Shown: piece by piece, positions 17,534 to 25,413 of the stretch
Numbering within the stretch: the first letter of the stretch is position 1
How the letters are laid out: each line of letters starts with the position of its first letter
Source: Enterocloster bolteae
GTDB lineage: Bacteria; Bacillota; Clostridia; Lachnospirales; Lachnospiraceae
Assembly (NCBI RefSeq): GCF_002234575.2
Contig: NZ_CP022464.2
Location: forward strand, 4,898,001 to 4,962,000
DNA length: 64,000 nt
Direction: 5' to 3'
Translations under genes and position numbers: made by a program
The notes under the pieces: generated by a model
The model's database searches: none
What the model was told of the DNA's origin: nothing
What the model saw: the letters and a program-made list of their open reading frames with translations, nothing else

Positions 17534-19069
17534 TCAGTAAACACCAGCACTGTCCTGTTCCCTGAACCGCACCGGCGCCACCTCCGGCGTCAGCGGCTCC
17601 ATCCTGTATTCCGGCAACTGGTCAATGAGACCATCCAGACAAAGAGATGTGCTGTGGACCATGTCGTGGGCCAGAAGGACTACCTGCTGCCTTCCCATAA
17701 TGGTTTTCATGGCATTGTCAATCAGCTCCTGGGGCCGGGACTTTTTCAGCGCGTCGTCCAGACTGGCATTCCAGTCAAAATAGACAAATCCCCGTGCGTC
17801 CATCTCGGCTATGATTTCCTTGTAAACCTTCCGGTTATAGCCATTGATGCTGCCTCCGGGAAACCGGTAAAGAACAGGCTTTACCCCGGTCACTTCCAGA
17901 ACAGCCCTGTAAGCTTCCTCAAAATCCGCCAGATAGCTGTCCCTGCTTTCGTAGAGTTCCTTGTAGTCATGGCGGTTGCAGTGGATACCAATGGTGTGTC
18001 CCTCTGCCGCGATTCTTTTTGCAACATCGGGGTGTTTCCTGACATTTTCTCCCACCACGAAGAAGGTAGCTCTTATATTCCTGGCTTTCAGCACATCCAG
18101 CACCGCACTGGTATTTTCAGCAGAAGGACCGTCGTCAAAGGTGAGATACATGGTTTTGGGATTAAAATACAGATCAATGCCTTTGGCAATGCCCCCTGCC
18201 AGTTTTTCCTGGTACTGCGGGTCTGTCAGCCGTTCTCTTTCACGGGGATTAGACAGAAACCCCGTCTCGATCAGACATGATGGAACAAAGGTCTGTCCGG
18301 TGACTGTAAATTCTGCATCCCCTCTCAGTTCGCGGGCCTCTGCCCCTGTACTTCTGACTGCTTCCTTGTGGACCAGCGCGGCTAAACGCCCGCTGTCCGA
18401 AGCCCCGTCCTTTCCGGAATACCAGGTCTCTATTCCCCTTGCCGCCGCGTCCTCCCATGTATTTTGATGAATGCTGACATAAGCGCCGGCCCGGACCTTG
18501 TGTGCTGCCTCCACCCGTTCTTCCTTTGAACGGTATGCGTCGTCCTCCCGCACCATCACAACAGTATATCCCATATCCTCCAGTTTCACCTTCAGCCGCT
18601 CCGCAATGGCCAGGTTGATGTCCTTCTCCATTACGCCTTCCTGGCTGGCGCCTTCATCCTCACCGCCATGGCCTGCATCCACCGCAATAACAAGGGGACC
18701 TGTATATAAAGAATTCTGACTGCCAAAAGAAAGGAGGGATTCCCCCTGGCCTTTTATGGAACTTTGCAGGACACATGTGTCTTCCAATATACGGGACAGG
18801 ATTTCTGTCCCTCCCCGTCCTGTACATTGCCGCTCTATCCTTTCCCGCTCTGTTATTTCCTGCTTTATCCGTCCCTGCTCTGTTCCTGCCATTCCCAATT
18901 CCCGTTTCTCCGGTATGACCATGGCCATCACTGCCATGGTCATGCATACGCCTGCGGCCAATTCTGCGGCGGCCAGAAAAAATGCCCTTCTCCTGGCCCT
19001 GCGCCTGGCCTGCCTTCTGCGCTCTGTCTGTCTGCCATAATCATACGGTTTTATCTCTATTCTGTCCAT
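17534..19069 (-). CDS. N-acetylmuramoyl-L-alanine amidase fused to a polysaccharide deacetylase
   Basis: A 511-residue exported or membrane-anchored wall enzyme with a basic N-terminus and one TM (about 29-51). The Amidase_3 domain (125-300) has zinc ligands His134 ('DAGHGGEDEG'), Glu149 and His201 ('VSIHQN') and catalytic Glu269 ('CLIETGFLSN'). The NodB-type deacetylase (305-500) has Asp312/313 ('YLTFDDGPS') and His363/His367. Both active sites look complete. The start at 19069 has AAAGGA upstream. It is convergent with the acetyltransferase gene, leaving 3 bases. Confidence 0.92.
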   Translation of the reverse strand: MDRIEIKPYDYGRQTERRRQARRRARRRAFFLAAAELAAGVCMTMAVMAMVIPEKRELGMAGTEQGRIKQEITERERIERQCTGRGGTEILSRILEDTCVLQSSIKGQGESLLSFGSQNSLYTGPLVIAVDAGHGGEDEGASQEGVMEKDINLAIAERLKVKLEDMGYTVVMVREDDAYRSKEERVEAAHKVRAGAYVSIHQNTWEDAAARGIETWYSGKDGASDSGRLAALVHKEAVRSTGAEARELRGDAEFTVTGQTFVPSCLIETGFLSNPRERERLTDPQYQEKLAGGIAKGIDLYFNPKTMYLTFDDGPSAENTSAVLDVLKARNIRATFFVVGENVRKHPDVAKRIAAEGHTIGIHCNRHDYKELYESRDSYLADFEEAYRAVLEVTGVKPVLYRFPGGSINGYNRKVYKEIIAEMDARGFVYFDWNASLDDALKKSRPQELIDNAMKTIMGRQQVVLLAHDMVHSTSLCLDGLIDQLPEYRMEPLTPEVAPVRFREQDSAGVY

Positions 19070-19090
19070 GACGCCTGTCCTTTTCATATA

Positions 19091-19128
19091 AAAAGCTCTT
19101 GTGTACTGCAATCAGCATACACAAGAGC
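19091..19128 (-). terminator. Intrinsic terminator of the two-component operon
   Basis: An 11-bp perfect stem (19095-19105 with 19118-19128, arm GCTCTTGTGTA) with a 12-base loop is followed on the minus strand by TTTTT. It lies about 40 bases after the 283-residue protein's stop. Confidence 0.8.
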
Positions 19129-19165
19129 GGCATCAAATTATCATCATTTTTGCATCAAAGTTGCA

Positions 19166-20017
19166 TCATCTGGAAATTTTCAGGAACAATTCATTGATTC
19201 CTTCATAAAAACCAACTGTTACTATGGTTTCTTCCTCCTCCCCTTGGCTGATAACATATTTTTCAAAGTAAGGGGTTGCTTCCATTAACGGATTCTGGTC
19301 CCCGAAGGCCGCCGGCTTCTCTAACCCCATATAGGAACTCCACGTACCCACAATCTGCTCCGGATCCATGTCATCCCACAGCCTGGACGACCTGGCATAG
19401 AATTCATAAATCCTTCCGTTATCTCCATCTATATAGGCTTCCATGAGACGGTTTTCCTTGTCCGTATTTTTCTGGCTGTTTATAAGGCTCAGTTTCCAGA
19501 CCGCCACATTATTCCTGGGCTCCAGCACATCAATGGCTGAATAGAGGACAGCGTCATACTCATCCTTTTCCACTGGCCGAACGGATTCAGGCAGGATTCC
19601 CAGTGTTTTCAGTTCCTCCAGCCCCCGGTTGCATGTCTCATAAATCTGGGAGTCCGTGATTTCCTGGCCGGAAGGCCCTCTGTGATTCATCACAAATGCA
19701 TAAGCCCCCTCCAGACTCTCATATTCCGCCTGGCTGCCGTTTGCCGCCGTCAACGCCTGCCCTGTTTCAGGTATCAGAGCCTGTCCTGTTTCGGGAAAGG
19801 TCTGGCTGCTCAGGCTTTCTGACAATATGTGGAGCTTTTCAGCGGCGCTTAATGTATAGCGGTATCCCTCCCCCTCCGTATCCGCTGTCATGGCATGTAT
19901 CTCCCCCAACATGGTCCTGTCCCTGTATCTGGTCAGCATCTCAGGACCGCAGATGGACAGGGCCATAATCAGCCCCGCAAACAACAGGAATAACAGGTTT
20001 GCTGCCATTCTTCTCAT
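19166..20017 (-). CDS. Membrane-anchored protein of unknown function in a two-component operon
   Basis: A 283-residue protein with one N-terminal hydrophobic segment (about 6-24) and an extracytoplasmic remainder with no family I recognise. The C-terminal half reads like a small alpha-beta domain ('NNVAVWKLSLINSQ', 'AYIDGDNGRIYEFYARSS'), vaguely like PepSY/YpeB-type propeptide domains; this is only a resemblance. The start at 20017 follows GGAAGGAGG and overlaps the sensor kinase stop. Coupling to the kinase suggests an accessory or output role. Confidence 0.7.
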   Translation of the reverse strand: MRRMAANLLFLLFAGLIMALSICGPEMLTRYRDRTMLGEIHAMTADTEGEGYRYTLSAAEKLHILSESLSSQTFPETGQALIPETGQALTAANGSQAEYESLEGAYAFVMNHRGPSGQEITDSQIYETCNRGLEELKTLGILPESVRPVEKDEYDAVLYSAIDVLEPRNNVAVWKLSLINSQKNTDKENRLMEAYIDGDNGRIYEFYARSSRLWDDMDPEQIVGTWSSYMGLEKPAAFGDQNPLMEATPYFEKYVISQGEEEETIVTVGFYEGINELFLKISR

Positions 20018-21426
20018 AACTGGTCCTCCTTCCAGAGGGGCAGGGTGAAGCTCATGGTGGTTCCCTTCCCCAGCTCGCTCCTTATGTTCAGGCGGCTTTT
20101 GTGAAGCTCCAGTATTTCCGCGCACAGAGCCAGTCCCAGCCCTGCCCCGTTGCGGCTTCTGGACCTGGACTTGTCAACCATGTAAAATGCCTTGGTAATC
20201 TTGTGGAGTTCCTCCTTCGGTATGCCCACTCCGTGATCCTTTACTTCAAAACAGTATCCGTCCTTCATCAGATGGCCGTAGACCTCAATGAGGCCGTCCG
20301 CCTCGGAAGCTTTGAACGCATTGTCCAGCAGGTTCATGAGAACAGACTTAATCAGATTGGCCTCCGCCCTCACCATGCCGTCATCATAGTTAAAATATAT
20401 TTTCATGCTTTTGTTGATCACGTACATGTCATACAGGTACAGAAACAGGGATTCGGCCGACACCATGGTAAATTCCACCTCTCCCCTCCTGGTGACCATG
20501 ATGTCTAACAGGCGGAAGGACATGGCCTCCAGGCGTTTCCCTTCCGTGTAAATATAGTTGGCGGACATAAACTGCTTTTCCTCATCCAGCCTGCGGGAGC
20601 GCAGGGCATCCGCATAACCGATAATGGAGGTCAGCGGCGTCTTAAGCTCATGGGCAAATGCAGCCACAAAGTCCTCCCTGGCCTGAATCTCATCTTCCAG
20701 CTGATTGATGTTATCCTCCAGGGCATTGGCCATCTGGTTAAAATCCGTTGTGAGCTGTCCCAGTTCGTCGCTGCTGACTTTCCTGGCCCTGTGGTGATAA
20801 TCCCCGGAGGCCATGCGCTTGGTGGCCCTGGTCAGCAGACGGATGGGCCTGGTCAGAAAGGACGCTATGAGATACATAACAGCCGTACCGCAAAGCAGCA
20901 TGGCCACAGTCACCCTGCGGTAGACAGAGAAACCCCGGGACCTGTCCCGAAACACCTCTGACACGTCCTTCATGGTCTCCAGATACAGCACCCGGTCCAG
21001 GGCATTGACAGCCGTACCTGTCTGTATGTAGTATGCTCCATCCTGTTCTATGACTCTGTATGTCCTGGTATCCTGGCCTGTCCGGTCCAAAAGCCCGTCT
21101 CCCCCGCCGAATCCGGTGCTGGCATAGAGCACATTTTTCTGCTCATCACAAATACGCAGCAGGCGGCCGGAGCTCCTGCCTCCCGACTCCAGATTGGATG
21201 CTATCTGACTCACCGTGGTATCCTGGAGCACATCATACTTGGCCGGCACATTGAGGGCAGCTGTCTCAAATGCAAAACGGAGAATGCTGCTCTCATCCAT
21301 GGCCTGGTTTACTTCCCGGTCCATGGAGGTCTGAAACACGTAATTGACAAAATAATATCCGCTGAACCCAAAACCCAGGGCCATGACAATCATGGTCCAC
21401 AGCAGGAGTTTGAACGAAAATTTCAT
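20014..21426 (-). CDS. Sensor histidine kinase
   Basis: A 470-residue membrane kinase. TM1 is near 8-30, an extracytoplasmic sensor spans 31-172, TM2 is at 173-192, and a HAMP ('TRPIRLLTRATKRMASGDY') follows. The phospho-acceptor is His259 in 'AFAHELKTPLTSI', and the ATPase has 'NLLDNAFKASE', 'DHGVGIP' and 'GAGLGLALC'. Its response regulator gene is immediately upstream with overlapping stop and start. The stimulus is unknown. Confidence 0.95.
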   Translation of the reverse strand: MKFSFKLLLWTMIVMALGFGFSGYYFVNYVFQTSMDREVNQAMDESSILRFAFETAALNVPAKYDVLQDTTVSQIASNLESGGRSSGRLLRICDEQKNVLYASTGFGGGDGLLDRTGQDTRTYRVIEQDGAYYIQTGTAVNALDRVLYLETMKDVSEVFRDRSRGFSVYRRVTVAMLLCGTAVMYLIASFLTRPIRLLTRATKRMASGDYHHRARKVSSDELGQLTTDFNQMANALEDNINQLEDEIQAREDFVAAFAHELKTPLTSIIGYADALRSRRLDEEKQFMSANYIYTEGKRLEAMSFRLLDIMVTRRGEVEFTMVSAESLFLYLYDMYVINKSMKIYFNYDDGMVRAEANLIKSVLMNLLDNAFKASEADGLIEVYGHLMKDGYCFEVKDHGVGIPKEELHKITKAFYMVDKSRSRSRNGAGLGLALCAEILELHKSRLNIRSELGKGTTMSFTLPLWKEDQL

Positions 21427-22082
21427 TGAACTACCTCTAGGCGGTATCCCACCTTGTAGACTGCCACCAGATTATTTTCCCATCCCAGTTTTCTTCTCAG
21501 CCGCTGCACATGCAGGTCCAGGGTGCGGCTGTCCCCGGAGTACTCCCCTTCCCACACCTTTTCATACAGGGTCTCCCTGAAAAGAGCCACATTTTTATTT
21601 TGTATGAAGAGTACCAGAAGGCCGAATTCCTTGTTGGTCAGTTCCACATTCCTGCCTGCCCTGGTAACCCTGCGGGCCTCCACATCCACGGTCACGTCGC
21701 CGGCTGTCAGCAGACGCTCCGTCTTATTGTATCTGCGGAGAACAGCCTCCACTCTGGCCACCAGTTCCACCACGTCAAAGGGTTTCACCAGATAGTCGTC
21801 CGCGCCCAGGCGCAGTCCCTTTACCCTGTCCTTTACCTCATGTCTGGCAGTTATAAAAATCACCGGTATATCCATGGGGCGGATGTAGCTCATGATATCG
21901 TAGCCATCCACTCCCGGCAGCATGATATCAAGCAGTATCAGGTCAAAAAACTGATTCTCTATGAGCCGGAGGGCCTCCGCCCCGTCCTGGACAGACGTAC
22001 AATGGTAACCGCTGGCCGACAGGTTTAAATCAATCAAATCACAAATTGGTTTTTCATCATCTACTATCAGTACTTTTATCAT
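21423..22082 (-). CDS. OmpR/PhoB-family response regulator
   Basis: A 219-residue transcription regulator with receiver Asp8-Asp9, phospho-acceptor Asp52 ('ILLDIMLPG') and 'LVKPF' Lys, then a winged-helix DNA-binding domain ('NKEFGLLVLF', 'DSRTLDLHVQRLRRKL'). It pairs with the kinase encoded next. The start at 22082 overlaps the upstream stop as ATGA; the frame extending to 22103 lies in the upstream gene. Confidence 0.95.
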   Translation of the reverse strand: MIKVLIVDDEKPICDLIDLNLSASGYHCTSVQDGAEALRLIENQFFDLILLDIMLPGVDGYDIMSYIRPMDIPVIFITARHEVKDRVKGLRLGADDYLVKPFDVVELVARVEAVLRRYNKTERLLTAGDVTVDVEARRVTRAGRNVELTNKEFGLLVLFIQNKNVALFRETLYEKVWEGEYSGDSRTLDLHVQRLRRKLGWENNLVAVYKVGYRLEVVQ

Positions 22083-23194
22083 GGTTCTGTCCTCCACCCC
22101 CAATATGCGCGGGCCCTGTCCGTCAAGCCTGACAGGGTATCGCCTTCCTCTAATATAAGTGTTTGTTTCATGTCCGTATCTTCAAAAAATCCGCCGGTCC
22201 GCTGATAGTAAATGGCGTAGCTTCCCTCCACGACCGTCCCCCCGTCACTTCCCTCATAGCTGTAATCCGCCAGTATGACAATGTCTTTGAGTCCGTCCCC
22301 GTCTATATCCTGGCAGATAACGCCCTTTAACGCATAGAGATGTTCATATTCTCCCATGGGCTGGAAGCTCCAGACAATATAGCCCTGTTCATTTACCAGG
22401 TACAGCATGAATACCGTGTACTCCGCCATCCGGTAGGTGCCCGGGACAACCAAAAGGCGGCCGAACTTCTCAAACCGGATAGAACGGCTCTGCTCCGAAA
22501 TGACCGTCATCCCGTGGGACAAAAGCTCATCCTGGGCAGTGGCCGTATACAGAAACTCGGTAGAGTATCCGTCCCGGACAAAAGATGTGATGAAACGGAT
22601 GCTCTTATTCATGCCAAAACGGTTCATCTTTTCGGAGAGTCTGTAATCCCTGTAAAAACCGTCATTTTTCTGAAACAGCACATCCCCCACCTTGTAGGGC
22701 TTTCCCTGTTTACCGGCGCCCTCATTGGCACAGGCGGTTATGAGCACGATATCCTGCCATCCGTCCCCGTCCATATCCTGAAAGGACACGGCGGCCACCC
22801 GGCTGTCGGGCTGCCTGAGCTGACCTCTTATCCGGTTATTGGTCTCCAGCTGGTCTGTCTTATATGCCATGGTCCCGTCCGCCCTGGCAAAAAACAGCAC
22901 CAGCCGGTTGGACTCCCTGTCAAAGGCCGGTATAAAGGACACCTCCCCCTCTCCCTTCATGGTCATGGGGAATATCTGGCTGTCCACCGCCTCAAACCCT
23001 TCCCTTTCAATATCCCCGATCTGACCGACCGCGTTAAGGCGCTGCCTGTATTCACTGTATGAACGGGAAACAGCCTGGGAATCCGGGGCACCGTTGGATG
23101 CCCCAGGAAAGCCCAGGCATAAGACAGCTGTTGTGATCAGAAACAGGATGGTCCGGAACGAAAAGGCAGAATATGTTTGATTCATCAATGGCAT
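22079..23194 (-). CDS. Exported FG-GAP/VCBS-like protein, first gene of the two-component operon
   Basis: A 371-residue protein with an N-terminal signal segment ('TILFLITTAVLCLGF') and two calcium-binding-like repeats, 'DMDGDGWQDIVLIT' and 'DIDGDGLKDIVILAD', of the type in FG-GAP/VCBS beta-propellers. It may sense an external ligand or ion for the kinase encoded in the same operon; this is inference from position. An ATG at 23185 (second Met) is an alternative start. A good promoter lies about 30 bases upstream. Confidence 0.7.
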   Translation of the reverse strand: MPLMNQTYSAFSFRTILFLITTAVLCLGFPGASNGAPDSQAVSRSYSEYRQRLNAVGQIGDIEREGFEAVDSQIFPMTMKGEGEVSFIPAFDRESNRLVLFFARADGTMAYKTDQLETNNRIRGQLRQPDSRVAAVSFQDMDGDGWQDIVLITACANEGAGKQGKPYKVGDVLFQKNDGFYRDYRLSEKMNRFGMNKSIRFITSFVRDGYSTEFLYTATAQDELLSHGMTVISEQSRSIRFEKFGRLLVVPGTYRMAEYTVFMLYLVNEQGYIVWSFQPMGEYEHLYALKGVICQDIDGDGLKDIVILADYSYEGSDGGTVVEGSYAIYYQRTGGFFEDTDMKQTLILEEGDTLSGLTDRARAYWGWRTEP

Positions 23195-23223
23195 GCACCA
23201 GCTTTTCTTAATGTACTATTCCG

Positions 23224-23251
23224 ATTATATCAAATAAAGATGGGAATTCAA
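23224..23251 (-). promoter_or_regulatory. Promoter of the two-component operon
   Basis: TTGAAT (23251-23246) and a perfect TATAAT (23229-23224) with a 16-base spacer, 30 bases before the first gene. Confidence 0.75.
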
Positions 23252-23328
23252 ACATATTCATGGCCTGTGCCAAACAAAATATTTGAGGGGATGCCGCCGG
23301 TACTCAAAAGCTGCCCGAAAAAAGAAAC

Positions 23329-24708
23329 TTAAGGATTGTTCACCGCGGGACGATTACACACCCCTATATACAGCGGCGCTCCCATATATCCGGTAACCGC
23401 ATATAAAAAGGGCCTGTCCAGGTTCATCTGCAAAACTGGCTCACCTGAATACAATCCAGCAAATCCGGCTTCTCCGTTCTCTGAAAATGGACCCACACCG
23501 TTTTCATTGACGCTGAACACAGTGGATTGGATCACGCCGGAAAGTGAAAGGCTTTCGCCTGTAATACCTGTAAAATCAGCCCGGCTGACATCAAATGCAC
23601 CAGTCAGCCCCAGACTAGCCAGCGAAGGACCCAGATCCGCCGTGGTGGCGGTCTGGAATTTAGGAATCTTCCAGTAAATTCCGCCGTAGGATTCAAGCTC
23701 ATCAATCCTGCCAAACATTTCCCTGGTATACTGTTCTGAGGAGAGCAGTTCCCGGATTGTCACTCCCTGGTCAGGCAGAACAACTATCATGGACGCGTTA
23801 TCCGTAAGGGAGAGTGATGCGCGCAGGAATCCCTGGCCCCGGTAATAAGTGCCGTTCCAATGTCCTGTCATATACTGACAGGTTATATCCTGTCCATCGG
23901 CAGAATGGAACACATCTGTTATATTGTCCTCAGTCCTGAAACCTCCTGTCCACTGGGCCTGGTAATTCACTGCATTCACAAGTTTCATGCTTTCACCGGA
24001 AGCGGTTGCCACGTCCATGGAAATAGCCTGATCCGTCTGCCAGCCAATCCACTGTCTGATAATGGCCGGCAGGTCCGGATTTCCAAAGTCCACCCGGAAA
24101 ACAGACGCATAGTACTCGTTTTCCGATGTTCTCTTAAATGAGTCGTTCAGCGGGGCCCCTTCCTTCAGCCACATGGAATTTACCAGCTTCAATTTTGTCT
24201 TTTCATTGTTCCTGAATATCTGCCGGTACAGACGTCCGCAGGAAGCCGCCAGGCCGGCCGGAGGCTGTGCCGTGTGCAAAGCCTGGGCCGGTTCCGGAGA
24301 CCCGTCAGGTGTCTGACTGCCGATTCCCATAAGCGCCAGCATCTGGGCCCTGGTGTTTCCCTCTGCGCCCTCGGATGCCTGGGCCAGGGCATAGTACAGA
24401 CTCACCGGCGAAAAATTCATATTTTCCCGGCTGTCCCTCAAAAGCGGCAGGAACACCTTATAGGAAAACCGGGATATTCCATCTGTAAACTCCGGATTCA
24501 CCGTGTTGTTCTGGGCTATGGCGCGCATGCTGCCTGAATCATTGTACGGTATGGGATCCGGGTCCCTGGAACCGGATTCACATTGATAACCTTCTCCTGA
24601 TACACCGTTAAAAGGCGCGGCAAAGGCCGCAGGACTTCCTGCGGCCAGTACGGATATGGCCGTGGCCAGAACGCCTGCGGCGGCAATGGATATTATATTG
24701 CGTTTCAT
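23329..24708 (-). CDS. Exported serpin with a non-consensus hinge
   Basis: A 459-residue serpin-fold protein with a signal peptide (cleavage likely after 'SPAAFA'). Serpin marks include 'NFSPVSLYYALAQASEGAEG' at 98-117 (family N.SP.S...AL.....GA.G.T), 'LVNSMWL', 'LVNAVNYQAQW', 'MIVVLPD' and the C-terminal 'DRPFLY' (432-437). The reactive loop (about 401-430) is full length, but the hinge reads NENGVGPFSENGE in place of the small-residue EEGTEAAAAT type, so protease inhibition by loop insertion is doubtful. It is a single gene between the sensor operon and a wall-repeat protein gene. Confidence 0.9.
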   Translation of the reverse strand: MKRNIISIAAAGVLATAISVLAAGSPAAFAAPFNGVSGEGYQCESGSRDPDPIPYNDSGSMRAIAQNNTVNPEFTDGISRFSYKVFLPLLRDSRENMNFSPVSLYYALAQASEGAEGNTRAQMLALMGIGSQTPDGSPEPAQALHTAQPPAGLAASCGRLYRQIFRNNEKTKLKLVNSMWLKEGAPLNDSFKRTSENEYYASVFRVDFGNPDLPAIIRQWIGWQTDQAISMDVATASGESMKLVNAVNYQAQWTGGFRTEDNITDVFHSADGQDITCQYMTGHWNGTYYRGQGFLRASLSLTDNASMIVVLPDQGVTIRELLSSEQYTREMFGRIDELESYGGIYWKIPKFQTATTADLGPSLASLGLTGAFDVSRADFTGITGESLSLSGVIQSTVFSVNENGVGPFSENGEAGFAGLYSGEPVLQMNLDRPFLYAVTGYMGAPLYIGVCNRPAVNNP

Positions 24709-24823
24709 GATTCATTCCCCCTGTAATGACTGAAAAACCAAAACCATTTGCTTCTGATTTTATTTTACCAGAATATCATCAGGAAGATGTTTCTATTTTC
24801 TTAATTAATGCGGTCGTTATCTG

Positions 24824-25273
24824 TTACCAAAGGGAGAATTCCTTATCTCCCACCACAGGGTCCGCGGTTCCCTTCTTCTTGTCTATCTCATATGTATTGA
24901 TCCGGTGGAACACATCCGGCTTATCCTCATATCCAACTGAAACCTGGACCATTTGATTATTCTCATAATCCACCTTAAACTGCAGGGGTTCTTCTTCGTC
25001 CTGGTACATTCCCATCTCCAGAAGCTTATTTTCCAGAAGGCGGCAGGCTGCCTCCGATGTCATGGATGGCTTCTCAATCCATACGCCTGTCTCTGTATCC
25101 AGGCAATACCAGATTCCGTCAATCCGGTTCCAGCCTTTTAGGAGCTCCTGATTTTCTTCGTAGACCCACTGTCCGCTCTCCTCCTGTATCCATTCCCCTG
25201 CCCAGGCCGGAAATGTACAGCCCAGTATGGATACCATGACCGCAACCCCAGCCAATCTGTGTCTTATTTTCAT
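24824..25273 (-). CDS. Small exported protein with a cell-wall-binding repeat
   Basis: A 149-residue protein with a signal peptide ending 'TFPAWA', then two repeats of the choline-binding/CW type ('GEWIQEESGQWVYEENQE' and 'GWNRIDGIWYCLDTETG'), and a C-terminal alpha-beta segment of unknown fold. It probably sits on the wall or its polymers. The start at 25273 follows AGGAGG at 9 bases. It is separate from the serpin gene (115 bases) and from the ABC genes (140 bases). Confidence 0.72.
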   Translation of the reverse strand: MKIRHRLAGVAVMVSILGCTFPAWAGEWIQEESGQWVYEENQELLKGWNRIDGIWYCLDTETGVWIEKPSMTSEAACRLLENKLLEMGMYQDEEEPLQFKVDYENNQMVQVSVGYEDKPDVFHRINTYEIDKKKGTADPVVGDKEFSLW

Positions 25274-25413
25274 CCGATCCCGCCTCCTGTTCCAGCGCAA
25301 GTCTTAAAAATATTTTTAACCATACACCAGTATACCTCATAAACATTAACTTTATATAAACTGGTCCGGGATTCCTTAACTGTCGCAACACCTCTTTCTT
25401 TTGTCCTGCTTCC

